From: Eonycteris spelaea
Lineage: Eukaryota > Chordata > Mammalia > Chiroptera > Pteropodidae
NCBI GenBank assembly: GCA_003508835.1
Contig: PUFA01000181.1
Span: 620,001 to 684,000, forward strand
Length of the DNA: 64,000 nt
Reading direction: 5' to 3'
Translations under genes and position numbers: made by a program
Shown here: positions 48,901 through 60,820 of the stretch, in pieces
Numbering within the stretch: the stretch's first letter is position 1
Layout: each line of letters opens with the position of its first letter
Notes under the pieces: generated by a model
Seen by the model: only the letters and a program-made list of their open reading frames with translations
What the model was told of the DNA's origin: nothing
The model's database searches: none

Positions 48901-49869
48901 AAAATGTGGCTTGAATTTCTCCAGCAGGATAATGTTAAAGGAACAAAGTAGCTTAAAAGGAAGCGTTTGTGCTCTGAAATCATTGAATGTCAACACAATA
49001 GCATAATTGAAAGGTAAGAACCTATTTCCAACAGCAAATGTCACTAAATCCAGACAACCATGTCCAGACTGTGACCTGTTCTATATGTTGAGGATTTGTA
49101 TTGCCTTGCTAAATTTTAAAGAAAAGTCTCTTTTGAGGTAGAGTATGTTTACCCAGTTTTGAGAACTAAAACTCCAATAATAATACATTGTGGCAAATAA
49201 GTCTTTGCCATTAAATGGTATTCCACCACTCTCCACCTCTTAAAGAAGAAATAAAAGTGTATATAGCATTGGGTTTTTATTGATAATATTTTATATTCTT
49301 TTGTTGATTTAGACTTTTAGTTGGAAGGCAAGAATTCCTGAGCTCTAACTTCTCTTTCTACATTTTCTACATTCTGGTTTCAGGCAAATCAAAAGCACTC
49401 ACTCTTGAGTTTCTGATTATCACATCTCAGTCTGCCTTAGTTTCTTCACACATAGTAGTATGAAGTTTAGGAAACTAAGCCTTACTCTCAGATGTTCTAG
49501 TTATTATGAATGTTTCATTAATATTATGTAGTAGTATGGAGAAAGGCTTGTGATGTAATGTAAGAAAAAAATGCTATTCTATCATAACTTTGTAAAAATA
49601 TGAATTTTTAAATAAGTATGGAAATACAGCAGTAGAATGTGTATCTTTTCTTTCAGTTATGGGTGCTTTTTTTCCTTTTTTCTAAATGTTCTACTATATA
49701 GCTATTTTCATAATAACATTATTTTTAAAAATTAAAATAATAAATATTGAATCTGCACAACCCTTTGAAATTCATTTTACACTGTATTTTATCTACAGTC
49801 AATGTGGAAAGCGGTAATGGAGAGATAGGCAGTTCCCATATGTAGTAGATGAATGTTTTAACTGTTGCT

Positions 49870-50110
49870 ATAATCATAATAACTAATATTTATTGAGCAT
49901 TTACTATTTGTCAGGAGCTTTACCAAGTATTTTATCTTTGTTTTCATGTGTAATTCTTTGAAATAGATATTAAGCCCATTCAACAGATGAAGAATTTGAG
50001 GCCTGAAGAAATTAAGAGGATTGCTTATAATTTAAAAGCCACCAAATTGATAGTGGGACCTGAAAAAGGTCAGCTGGATAGAAAGAATTTCTAACACTAT
50101 CAAAGGGTGA
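49870..50110 (+). repeat. MIR
   Basis: AATAACTAATATTTATTGAGCATTTACTATTTGTCAGGAGC, then CATTCAACAGATGAAGAATTTGAGGCC, appear in consensus order. Confidence 0.75.
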
Positions 50111-51018
50111 TATACTTTTCTAAAATTCTAGTAAACCTCTAAAAAAATTTAAGCTATTCCATGATGATGTTTGATTATCAACAGGAGCAGACGTACTGTG
50201 AAAGTAATGAAGTTTCAGGGTCCTCAAAGCACAGGTCCCTCCCAGGCTCTGGAGGGACCCTAGAAATGGTCTTTTGGAAGACTTAGATATTTTTTCATTA
50301 TGGTGTACATTTTTAAAAGTAACATATTTTTTAAATTTTTTCCTTAATGAGGGCCCCCAAAACCTTGATTTACCCTTGTTAACAGTCATTTGGGAATCTG
50401 ACTCAGAAGTGTTGTAACTTCAATATGTACTTTAAAAGGTTATAGTCATATAACAACATGAAAAATTGTTGACACTATAACTCAAGTGCAAAAAGCAAAA
50501 TAAATTATACATTATGTATACATTATGATTGGATATAAAATGTGAATTCGAGGATCATGAGGGAACTTGAAAAATAAAAGCAATGAAATCTTTTTACTCA
50601 TTTGTTCATTCACAAATATTTGTTAGGCCCTTTTTGTGTACCACATATTAAGCTTTTTGTTGCTAGGGATTTTAAAAATCTATTTCTCTTATTGATACAG
50701 TTTAGAACTTGGTTAAATATATTTGCAAGACTATTAATTATCAAGTGAAAATCACTTTTCATACACTTTTAATCTTATACTTGTCTACTATGATGAGTTA
50801 AGAGATACAGAAATATTTAACTGTTTAGACCTCAGTTTTCTCCTCTCTGAAATATGGAGACTGGGCAAAATTCCATGATCATATTGTGGCTCTTTCTTCC
50901 TAGATTCTCTTTTATTTCATTATAATAAAACTATACAATAGTGGGAAATTTAGCAATTGTATAGTTTTTCAACTGTAACAATTAGCTATAACTTCATAGA
51001 AATTATTATCAGAAACAG
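50111..51018. other. Intergenic, mostly unassigned
   Basis: AT-rich. A phrase at 50598-50660 (TTCATTCACAAATATTTGTTAGGCCC) resembles an L2/MIR-class tail. No gene seen. Confidence 0.4.
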
Positions 51019-51028
51019 TATTATGTAG

Positions 51029-51200
51029 CTTACTTTATTTATTTATTTGTTTGTTTGTTTTTTAATTTTTTTATTCTTTAACTCCAACAGCACCTGGTAT
51101 TCGTAGGTGGTCTCCCATCCAAGTACTAACCAGGCCTGTCCCTGCTTAGCTTCTGAGGTCAGACGAGATTGAGCACATTCAGAGCGGCATGGCCATAGGC
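51029..51200 (-). mobile_element. 5S rRNA-derived SINE, minus orientation, with clean TSD
   Basis: The reverse complement begins GCCTATGGCCATGCCGCTCTG, retains GAAGCTAAGCAGGGAC and GGTTAGTACTTGGATGGGAGACC, and ends GGTGCTGTTGGAG followed by an A-rich tail of AAAC/AAAT units. The 10-bp TATTATGTAG flanks it exactly at 51019-51028 and 51201-51210, proving retroposition. Same family as the copies at 12.9 and 19.0 kb. Confidence 0.9.
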
Positions 51201-51554
51201 TATTATGTAGTTTTATAGAAATAGAAATTGTCTCTCTGATTATTCTTCCAATTTCAAAATGAGGCAAATCACTGGTAATATCTACAGTTTTATTTCAATG
51301 GGGAAAGAATTTTATTCATGTATATTTCATTTAGATCATAATATTTTTGCCTAGAAACACTAACTTCAAAAAACTTTCACAAAGGAATTGAACAGAGGTA
51401 TGGGTAAATTAGGTCAGTCTTTTAATAAGTAGAATATGAGGATTTTTCTAAATATGAAAGTTTCAAAAATGACATTTTACTCTTATGAAAAGTGTATGGG
51501 AAAAAGTTTGAGGGAGAAACTATAGTAGAATGGTATAAGTCTTGTCATCAGACA

Positions 51555-51790
51555 GAACCGAAATGCAACCTCTGTTCTGAAACTGCTTAGCTTTGTCACC
51601 TTGTTTGGACAAATCATTTAACCTCTCAAAGTCTTAGTTTACTCATCTGAAAATGGAAGTAATATTAGTGCCTAATTCACAAGGTGTAGTGAAGTTTAAA
51701 TAAGATAATGTAAATAAAGTTGTTGAGCATTGTATTTAACAGTAAGTGGTACTAAATATTAAATATTGATGTTGCTAAATTACTGAATAT
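51555..51790 (+). repeat. MIR-family fragment
   Basis: AATCATTTAACCTCTCAAAGTCTTAGTTTACTCATCTGAAAATGG, a GTTTAAATAAGATAATGTAAATAAAG block and GTAAGTGGTACTAAATA follow MIR order. Confidence 0.7.
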
Positions 51791-51912
51791 TAGACAATAA
51801 AGCTAAACTTTCAGACATGATATTTCATTTAGGAAACTGAGTTTTAGAGAAATCAATTATCGAGTTAACCAAGAAAAGAGTTATTTCTCAATTAAAAAAA
51901 ATTGGCAAATAG

Positions 51913-52865
51913 CCTTTTGGCTCTCTGAGCAGCACCATGGTGATCTGCAAGTACAAGTACCTTATGAAAGACCAAAAGGCTGCCAAGAAGAAAGTGGTCA
52001 ATTCATTTTCTTTGAAAGTTTGGTATGATATGAAAGTACCAGCTATGATTAATATAAGAAATGGTGGAAAAACACTAGTTACTAGAACTCAAGGAATCAA
52101 ATTTTATCTGATGGCCTCAAGGGCTGTCTTTTTGAAGTGAACCTTGCTGATCTGCAGAATGAAGTTGCATTTGGGAAATTCAAGTTAATCACCAAGAATG
52201 TTCAGGGCAAAAACTGCCTAACTTTCACGGCATAGATCTTACCCATAACGAAATGTGTTCCAATGACAGACCATGATTGAAAATATCATATTGATGTCAA
52301 GGCTAGTGATGATCATTTGCTTTATCTATTTTGTTAGTTCTACTTTAAAAAAAAATAAGATTTGGAAGATCTCTTATGCTAAGCACTGACAAGTTCACCA
52401 AATCTGGAAGAAGATGATGGAAATCATGACCCAAGAGGTGCAGACAAATGACTTTTAAAAAGTGGTCAATAAATTGATTACAGCTAACTAACTAAATCAA
52501 TTGATTGATTGCAGACAGCATTAAAAAGACATAGAAAAAGCTTGCCAATCTATCCACTCCATCACATCTTTTTTTTTTTTTAATGAGTTTATTTGAGTCA
52601 AAACTGAGAACATATGCAAGGGAGCAAGATCTCAAATGCTCCTTCCATGATGTCTTTATTAGGAAGAAAAAAAATGCTGAAGAAGCCTAAGTTTGAATCG
52701 GAAAAATTCATGGAGCTTCATGGTGAAGGTAGTAGTTCTGGAAAATCTACTGGAGATGAGAGAGATGCTAAATTTGAACAAGCTGGTAAAGATGAGCCAC
52801 CAGTCCAAGAATTTGTTTAAAATTCAGATTTTTATTGGTGACATAAAAAGTCTTATTTGTAATGT
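51913..52865 (+). pseudogene. RPS3A: Processed RPS3A pseudogene
   Basis: An intronless copy of ribosomal protein S3a mRNA. It starts in the 5' UTR (CCTTTTGGCTCTCTGAGCAGCACC) with ATG at 51937, and runs through recognisable segments: [37 protein letters not shown] and the 3' coding end [12 protein letters not shown], to the stop at 52818-52820 and ATAAAAAG of the 3' UTR. Frameshifts and stops break the frame from residue 68 onward. The NKLI region (about 52480-52512) has an insertion of roughly 30 bases of TAAC/TGAT-like sequence. A second insertion, about 80 bases long with a T-run (52561-52639), interrupts the 'CQSIYPLHDV' region. The functional 264-residue gene lies elsewhere. Confidence 0.9.
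52561..52639 (-). mobile_element. Small retroelement fragment inside the RPS3A pseudogene
   Basis: A T13 run followed by AATGAGTTTATTTGAGTCAAAACTGAGAACATATGC and GGGAGCAAGATCTCAAATG. It is foreign to RPS3A, and the T run suggests an antisense poly(A) tail. CTCC-type flanks on both sides may be a short target duplication. Family not assigned. Confidence 0.5.
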
Positions 52866-53439
52866 TAAAAAAAGTAAATGTGATGGGCAAATGCTGTCAA
52901 CTAAAATCAGTAGTACATTCTGTCTCAGTAGCAGTCCTCTCTGAGTAGCAAGTTCAATGTTGATTTTCACTTTCTTCATTTTTGCTTCTCTATTTTCTCC
53001 AAATGTACATTAAACCTTATTGCTTTTTAAAAAATGAATCAATTCAGCATTCGACTCCTGTGAACATTAATCCCCAAAAAAGACTAACGAAATTAATATG
53101 CTATTTTGGATTTATTTTTGAGTCTCCAGTAGGCAAAAAGAATTTATGTATAAATGAATCAATAAATATTTAGTTGTCAGTATGTACATGCAGTTTGTTG
53201 GCGTCCATAGTTAGATGCATCCAGAAGTTGAATAAAAGGTCACTTCCTGAGAACTGAACTAGTAAGATTCAAGACAAACTAGATGAAATTAACCACTAAT
53301 AGAGAATCTAATCAGAGTGATTAGAATGCCTAAGAAGCTAGAAGAAAATAGTGTAACCATGAAAATTACAACATATTAATTTTATTTCCCTCCCTATTAT
53401 TTTATTGTTTTTAAATTAGTACAGTATGTCAAAAGCTAT

Positions 53440-53920
53440 ATGACTGGTATTGTGTTAGTTATTTATCGCTGTAAAACAATTTACTCTAAAACTTCATGCC
53501 TTAAAACATTTATTATCTCACAGTTTCAGAGTGTCAAGAATCCAGGTGCTGCATATCTGGGTGCCTCTGCCTCAAGGTGTCTCATAAGATTGCTGGAGAC
53601 AACTGTTTCCGAGCTCATTCATGTGGTGTTGGAAGGATTCAGTTTCTTGTAAGGTGTTGGATCGAAAACATCAGTTTCTCACTGGCTGTTGTCCAGAGGC
53701 CTTTCGATAAAGCAGCCCACAACATAGCAATTGTCTTCTCTCAGAGTGAGCAACAAAACAAGAGGGAGCACTGGAGATGAAGCCACAGTCCTTTTGTAAC
53801 CTAATCTCAGAAGCGACATCTCATCACTTCTGCTGTTCATCTATTCATTAGATGTGAGTCTAACCTACACACAAGAGAAGGGACTCACAGGAGGGTATGA
53901 ATATTATACTTTTGTTGAAG
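53440..53920 (+). mobile_element. Old interspersed repeat, class unassigned
   Basis: TATCGCTGTAAAACAATTTACTCTAAAACTTCATGCCTTAAAACA, TTATTATCTCACAGTTTCAGAG, CTCACTGGCTGTTGTCCAGAGGCC, CAGCCCACAACATAGCAATTG and TTTTGTAACCTAATCTCAGAAGCGACATC match a widespread ancient mammalian repeat that I recognise but cannot name safely. Non-coding. Confidence 0.55.
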
Positions 53921-54889
53921 GGATCATTAAAGGTCATCTCAGCCTGCTTAATATTAAGACATTCATCAAACTTATTCCTCTGATGTTATCAACTATCTAT
54001 ATTCTGAATATAATCTCCCATTATATGTAACTTGCCTATAAGGAAAGTATACTAATCAGCACACATAAGTTCCTCATCATTTATGAAATTAGTAAATATT
54101 TTTAAACATTTGAATTTTGTCATTTGCCAGACTTGTGAGTTTGGTTAGTGCAATTCAGTGCCCCTAATGCTGGTCAGCATCTGAACCTAAACTTGTGACC
54201 AGGCCCAGGACTGTAGTCCAGTCTTAAGAGGGACCACCTGAGCTGCCTGGAGGCCTCCTTGTACAATAGAAACAGCACTCTAAAATGCCTACATGGGTCA
54301 GGCAGGTAACTTAATCTTGGTTACTTGGGTATAAGTAAACTCAGATGTAAGAAACATTTTTCTCAATACAGCATCAAATTCTACAGAGGTAAATCTATTA
54401 AAATATATACATACCTTAAGAACTGAGTAACTTAATTACTCAGTCTAATATCTGCATTTGGCTTGCTTAAAAATAATCCGATACACATTCTCAAAATTTT
54501 CAATCACAACTTTTCACATAAGGTAATGTTTACTCCTTTAGCATGAGGTTATATTCACAGATTCCAAGAATTAGGATGTGTACATATATTTTGGGGGGGG
54601 GTCACCATTTAGCCCACAACGGGGACATTGTCTGTAAAGAATTTTAAATAATAGTAAAACTGACTAAATGTCAGTCTACTTTTTATTTCACCATGTGTGG
54701 GCAATTTTAAACAGTGCCAATGACAAAATACTTCCCGTGGGGGCAGACCATTCCCAACACCTACTACTACTGAATAGTCCAACATGAGCTATTCAGTTTA
54801 CTTTAACTTTTCAGGGCCAAAAACTGTATAAGACAATTTGATGGTTCATCAATTGCCAGCCATACCCCCTAACCTTGGTCTGACTGACT

Positions 54890-55480
54890 CCTCATCCTTC
54901 AGAAATCAACTTAAATAAATGTCACCTACTAAAGGAAGATTTCCCTAAATTTCCTATCTAAGACTCAAAGTGTCACCCCAACTTATTTCCTGTATTTGTT
55001 TGTTTCTTTCATTAAACTTGCCACACTTTGCAGTTATTTTATTCATAGGTTAAATTTTTTTTCCATCTCCCTTATTAGTCTGTAAGCTCCATGTCTTGTC
55101 TCTTATTCTCTCAGTTATCCCCAGAGCCTAGCATAGTGCCTGTCACATGGTAGATGTTCAGTATATGTGTAGTATAGTTGTATTCTCCTCAGCTTGTGTG
55201 CTATCAGTAAAGTGCATTTGCTCAACATTGGACAAATTCTTCTTTCTTCATCTCATGTTCTTTACTAAAAAGAAGTAATAGCCACATATTTTCTAAGACT
55301 GGTGACATAGAGAATTTATCTCCATAATTCAGAAACAGCTGCAGTGTCATAGATCTTAGTAGAGTTTTTTTTTTTTATTCCACACTCCTACTCAGGCATG
55401 AGTAGGAATGTTTTATTCTGAAAATTTAGAAATATCATAGGACTGATTCATAAAATAAAATATAAATCTGAGGTTAACAT
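54890..55480 (+). repeat. Tandem duplication unit 1 (contains L2 3' end)
   Basis: The L2-like part is at 54900-55180 (AACTTAAATAAATGTCACCTACT; GTCTGTAAGCTCCATG; GCCTAGCATAGTGCCTGTCACATGG). The following non-L2 part, 55195-55370, contains GTGCATTTGC, AACATTGGAC and AGAAACAGCTGCAGTGTCATAGATC. The same order recurs about 815-831 bp downstream. Confidence 0.75.
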
Positions 55481-55724
55481 TATGAAGGGGGACCTACACA
55501 TTCTGCCCAGGCACCACAGTAGAAATGACAAGAATTTAGTCAGTATCCTCAACTTGACAAGTTCCAAAGATAAATTATCAATTTTCTCTCTAAACCACAT
55601 ACATGCTCCTCTTAGTTTCTGTCAGTATTTCTTTTAGTAGCACAACTATTCACCTGACTTGTTCCTTAGCACATTCTGTTTCCTCTGCTGTAATGTTTCT
55701 CTTCTGGCTCTTCCCATAGCAGGT

Positions 55725-56310
55725 TCCTTCTAATTATAAAACTTAATGTAAATGTCACTTCGAAGACGTTTTCTCCCTGCCCTTTATGAATAGATCCCTC
55801 CTCTCCTCCTCTCCTTTGCATTTATTACATCCTATACATTTCGTTCATAACCCGTTATCCAATTAATATATTTGTTTAGTCTTCCCTGATAGATCTGAAG
55901 CTGCATGAGGGCAGGAACTATGTCTTGTTTACTGATATATACCTAGCTCCTAATGCAGTATCTGGCACCTAGCAGGTGATTAATCAGTTGTAGAACAAAT
56001 CAAGGTGCCCTATTCTGTTTTGCTTTACATTACAAGTGTGATGCATTTGCATAACATTGCACCAAAGGGAGAAATTCTTATTCCTCCATTTCATGTCCAT
56101 TACTTTAAAGAGTCACTTGTCTGAGACTAACGACATAGAGATCCATTTATCTCTATAGTGTAGAAACAGCTGCAGTGTCATAGATCATAGTGAACACAAT
56201 ATTTTTCCTCATGATTAGGGAAAATTCCTAAATCTTTTAGGAATTTCATAAATAAATTGAATTATAAAATACAAAACAGATAATGATATGAAGGAGTTTT
56301 TCCTGGGGTA
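55725..56310 (+). repeat. Tandem duplication unit 2 (contains L2 3' end)
   Basis: The L2-like part is at 55740-56000 (AATGTAAATGTCACTTCG; GCTGCATGAGGGCAGGAACTATGTCTTG; GTATCTGGCACCTAGCAGG). It is followed by GTGATGCATTTGCATAACATTG and AGAAACAGCTGCAGTGTCATAGATC at 56164-56188. It aligns with unit 1 on both sides of the L2 tail, so this is a local duplication rather than two independent L2 insertions. Confidence 0.75.
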
Positions 56311-57450
56311 ATAAGATATTTAAACTTCTCAGATAAGCATATGGATATTTCTTTTTGCACATTTTCAAACATCTCACAAAGATAGACAACATCTGCTGCC
56401 TATGCTGGCCAGAAAAGTTGTTTACTAAGGTTTGACTCACCCACCCCGAAGGCCTTCATTTCCATGAAGAGGAGAGGTCAACTAATTTCAGATAAGCCTG
56501 ACATAATAATTTGACCTGAAAAGTGGATTTTTAACAGAAAAGTGGATTCACATTACCATTCTTGGATCTTATGCCACATGACAGTGTTCAAAGCTGTGTC
56601 CCTTCTCTGCTACACTTCAGAACTGCTTTGCATATCCAGGCTTTCTAGCAACCAGGCCTCATTTGCTATCCTTCAAGCAGACACACTGGGTTAGCTTGAA
56701 AGTGCTCAAAGCAATAATAGCATTTAAACAATAACGAAAAGTCCTCAAATTTCCTTAGTGTCTATCTTTGAACAGTTCAAAGAGCTTCCATACTTTTTTT
56801 CCTGGTGCCTTCCCTGTCACGCTATGACGTAAGAAGATCTGAGATTAGAGAACCTAAAGTCCAAATAGTTTGTTCAAAGCACAGTGAAATTACATGTCAT
56901 AATTAGCTTCCATTCTCTTGACTCTTAATAGGATGCAGCTTCCAAGGGGTTTGTGATCCTTTATGGAAAACTTCAAAAGTAAATATAAGTCTTGAGCATT
57001 TTTCTAATCCTTTTAACATAGAGAAAAAATTATTTTGTGTTTTTTAAATAAAATGGCTTTGTGAGGACAGGCTTCTAAATCACCTCATTCTAAATTCACA
57101 TAGAAAAGATTAAAGGAATAAACATAGAGGAAAAAATTCCATATGCCACAAACTTTGAGGTATTTTTGCTAGTTAGACTGTAGACGGGCTCAATTAGAAG
57201 GAGGGCCAGTTCAAGATTCTACTTCTGTGAACTATATCATCACCCTGATGGAATTCCACGAGCATCTCCTTACTCAGGGTTGAAGGTTAGGTAAAGGAAG
57301 ATGGAGAGATAGTCAGGATATACACACATACCCATTTCAGTCTCTAATAGAGCCCACTGCAATTTCTAAATAAGTATTAATCAAAACTGGACACACATAG
57401 ACTCTCCTCTATGTTAAGATGAGCAAAAAAAGAAAACTCGTTCAGTCAAG
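56311..57450. other. Intergenic, nothing recognised
   Basis: Unique-looking sequence with short frames lacking features. Confidence 0.4.
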
Positions 57451-57559
57451 ATCTCAGCAAGTCAACAGAAGTGCACCCTGAGCTCCCAGGCAGTGCTGGT
57501 CGTGGGCAGGTGCTCCTGGTAGTGGACGGGTGTTCCTGGCAGCAGAGAGTTGAAGTAAG

Positions 57560-57607
57560 GCCTCCAGCACCACTTCCAATAAGGATGAAAGTCCTGGACA
57601 GACCGAT
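57560..57607 (+). pseudogene. GLI3: Processed GLI3 pseudogene, left piece
   Basis: GCCTCCAGCACCACTTCC(A)ATAAGGATGAAAGTCCTGGACAGACC matches GLI3 coding sequence for about residues 35-49 (ASSTTSN-DESPGQT) and spans a known exon junction without intron sequence. Homology further upstream, perhaps to about 57490, is uncertain. The last five bases, CCGAT (57603-57607), are the left target-site duplication of the ERV that splits the copy. Confidence 0.8.
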
Positions 57608-57838
57608 TGTGGAGTCATATGGTCCCCTGGAGAGCAGAAGGGGAGCACAAAAAGGGGAGCAGAAGAAGTGCACACAATACCATGTGCCCTGTGCAATAGA
57701 CTGCACTTTCCCGGATAGAACTGCGCCCTGCACGATAAAGTTGGGCCTGCCATTTCATTCTCATGTCTGCCTCTCGTGCATTCTTCCAATTGGGTGTCTC
57801 ACCATCAAACCTTCCCTTCTCGATCAGCTGCGCTAACA
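57608..57838 (+). repeat. 5' LTR
   Basis: About 231 bp. It shares long runs with 60821-61022: CCCTGGAGAGCAGAAGGGGAGCA, GATAAAGTTGG-type, TTTCATTCTCATGTCTGC, GTGCATTCTTCCAA.TGGGTGTCTCAC. It carries an extra segment of roughly 20 bases around 57690-57712 that is absent in the 3' LTR. A candidate primer-binding site begins TGGCATAGCC at 57841; the tRNA is not assigned. Confidence 0.8.
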
Positions 57839-58380
57839 CTTGGCATAGCCAGCGGGATGAGATGAGTATGACCCCCAGCACTCCGGATGTCCCTGAATGG
57901 AGGAAACCCAGGTGGAGGACATGTGGCCCCCAGCCTCCCAGTGGTATCCCGTGACCACATATCTGGCCACGTGGATGCCCCTGGAGAATTGAGATGCAGT
58001 GAAGCCTTGTCTGGAGAACATCCAGAAAACCCTGGAGATGTTGGAACCAAATGTCCCAACCGCTCACCGGAGGCAGCGGGTTGGGTGGCCTGGATATTCC
58101 TGGCGGTGCTGTGGCAGGCCAGCCTGGAGGTTCAGGATCAGGCACTGCGGGTACAGCAGCTACAACACCAGGAAGAAGCACTGGGAAAGCAGCTGGTGGC
58201 AGCGGAATATATTCTGCAGGGTCCTGACGGGTTGCTGCCATCATCCCGGTCTGGGAGCCCACCGGCGGTACTGCGGCAGGTGCGGCCAGTGATACAGCAG
58301 CAGGTTGAAGTGGAACAGCCATTGGGCTGGGGTGGGGGGCAAGCTAATGGTGCCCCCCCCAGGTTAAAAAGCAAACCACC

Positions 58381-58990
58381 TTGATCCAATATACCCCCAC
58401 GGAATTCTGGAACCTGACGAAACAGGTACCGCAGAGAGCCGGGGAAACAGTCCCAGGGTGGCTGCTTCGGCTGTGGGATGATGGGGCAAAAGGGATTGAA
58501 TTATCTCTGGAAGGGATGGTTCAGCTAGCCTCCATAACAGTGATATTGTCCCTCAGGCAGAGCCTCCAGAATGTGGCACGTAGGGCGAGGGGTGCAGGCA
58601 ATAACTCCTTGATTAACTGGCTCATGTCCGCTTCACAGACAGTGTGAGCTGACCCAGGGGAGCCGCCAGAGACAGTGAGCAGATGGACCAGATAATTAGG
58701 GAAATGGACATGTGACAGATGATGTTTTACACCCAGTATACAAGCTCTGATGAAGAGGGATTTATAACCCATATAAAGGACTTGATTTTGACTTCTAGCC
58801 CGGCCGATACTTTGGGCAAAATGGCAGCACTGCTGGCCCCTTATGTGGATAGGCGGATCCACGAGGTGACGCCCGCTATAGCTAGGTTGGCAGATATGAA
58901 AATGAAACGCAAGGAGCGTTCCACCCAAGTGTGCACCCAACTGCCCGCTGCACTCCCAGACCAGCCAGTGCACAGACAGAGGTGTGGCTG
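58381..58990 (+). pseudogene. ERV gag-like remnant
   Basis: Frames at 58381-58647 (QYTPTEFWNLTKQVPQRAGE, WLLRLWDDGAKGIEL) and 58719-58991 look like retroviral capsid-type Gag sequence: helical, Trp/Leu-rich, no catalytic motif. They are separated by a stop and a frame change. The assignment rests on position before the reverse transcriptase and on general character. Confidence 0.5.
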
Positions 58991-59223
58991 AAGAGTGGGA
59001 GCAGAGTAGCGCCCAGCCCAGCCCGTTAGGCTGAGACAGTGAGCCACAGGCAAATACGGTTTGATCTTGAGGCAGGAGTTACTGCAACAAAGATTGAGCA
59101 GCAACCTACGGAAGTGCTGCTGGTGCTGTGGAATCAGCTGCGCCCTGACCAGCAGTTCACTCCTATTTCTGGAAAAGCCACAACCTGTGAGGTGTGGCTG
59201 GCCAATTATCTCCCTGATTAGGG

Positions 59224-59694
59224 ATGTGGCTGGAGCACCAGGTTGGCTCCTGGTGCATGACAATTGACTACTGGGAGCTGAATAAAGTTACACCGCCCCT
59301 GCTTGCTGCTGTGCTGAACATTAGGTACATCATGGATCAGTTGTCACATGAACTTAGACAATACCATTATGTGGTAGACTTGGCAAATGCCTTTTTCTCT
59401 AGCCCTACCCTGTGCCATAGTCTCATGGCTCAAAATTCAGCCACGTGGAAACGACTGCCCACAGTGCACTTGTATCATCACATTGATGATAGAATACTAA
59501 CCTCTGATTCTCTTACAGAACTAGAAGCAGCAGTGACCATCCTGCAAGAAGCTGTCGCTGACTGGGGATGGGCAGTCAGCAAGGACAAGATCCAGGGGCC
59601 TGGGTTCTCTGTTAAATTCTTGGAAGTTGTCTGGCCAGGTAAGACAAAAGTAATGCGAGAGGCAGCGATTGATAAGATACAGGCATATCCCTGA
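59224..59694 (+). pseudogene. ERV reverse transcriptase remnant
   Basis: A 156-codon frame with RT landmarks in order: TIDYWELNKVTPPL (the conserved LNK region), HYVVDLANAFFS (catalytic-Asp region A), and an xIDD-type box at LYHHIDDRIL, then the FLEVVWPGKT thumb-like segment. A block between region A and the polymerase box is shortened. The first residue of the polymerase box is substituted, and stops close the frame on both sides. Non-functional fossil. Confidence 0.8.
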
Positions 59695-59747
59695 CCTGAG
59701 ACTGTGAAGCAGCTCCAAACTTATTTGGGACTACTGGGGTTTGACCC

Positions 59748-60600
59748 TTGCACCATCTAGTGCGATGGGTGCCCAGTGAGATAGAAGAAACCTTTAAGGA
59801 TACAAAGCAAGCTGTGGCACAAACCCAAACTCTACGTGTTGTAGATCCAGCCCTCCCATTCCTGCTTATGGTGCAGGTGGACAATGCAGGGTTTGGATGG
59901 GGCTTGTGGCAGAAGCATGGGTCCCAGAAGGTACAGATAGGCTTCTGGTCCCAATTGTGGAAAACCACGGAAGTGCGGTATTCTCTGAAAAATGCAGAAG
60001 CGCGATATTCTCTGATAAGCATGGAAGTGTAGTTTCTGATACAGAAGTAACTGGCTGCCATATATGCAGCCCTGATGGCCTGTGAGGCCATCATTGGCCA
60101 TAATCCCATAATCCATGGAGGGGTAGCTGCAGTCTTAAAGGAAGACTCCTCGTACGGGAATTGCTCAGACCTCCATGCTGACGAAATGGGAGGCTTGCCT
60201 GGAGCAACGGGCGCAGTTTCCTGCGAGCTCCCTGTCAGGTCAACTGCACCCCCTATTGGGACAAGTTCAGCTCCAAGCAGAGCTCCTGGTGGAACCTACT
60301 GAGATGGGAGACATACTGAGTTCCTATGCAGAGAGGGTCAGACTCCCATCCCTGAGGATGCCTGGTACACAGATAGCTCGTACCATGGAACAGGTAGTGA
60401 AATGATGGGGGCTATCGTTGATGCAGGCACAAGTACAAGTTGCTGTGTCACAGTGCCCCTGGTGTGCTGAGCAGCACCCAGAGAAATGGCAGGTAAAGAG
60501 AATCCTGGGGGTGATGCCACACGGGACTAAGCCACTCCAGAAATGGCAAGTGGATTGTGGGCCCAAGGTAGCACCCTCCAGGCCAGATCCTATGCTGTGA
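59748..60600 (+). pseudogene. ERV RNase H / integrase-like remnants
   Basis: VDPALPFLLMVQVDNAGFGWGL and IGFWSQLWKTTEVRYS (59850-59985) resemble the RT-RNase H tether. AWYTDSSYHGTGS (about 60358-60400) resembles the first RNase H catalytic block. CPWCAEQHPEKW and KPLQKWQVD (60450-60560) resemble the zinc-binding start and first strand of integrase. Several frames; multiple stops. Confidence 0.6.
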
Positions 60601-60820
60601 CCCAGTAGGGGTGGAATGTGGGTGCCAAGCCCAGCTGGTCCAAGATCTGGCTGGTCCAAGGCAAGGGTCTCTCTCCAAGGTCTGGCAGGCTCCCGACTAG
60701 GAGTAGGACCCGGATTTGGAATGTTACATTAGTGTAGTAGGGCACCTAAAATATGTAAACATACTTCAACTTGTTGTATCATGCATGTGTGGCTGAATTA
60801 CACTATTGTACTCTGCTATG

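Noticed and set aside
57615..58322. 235-codon minus-strand frame
   Set aside because: Antisense to the 5' LTR and gag region of the ERV. Pro/Ala-rich with no recognisable domain.
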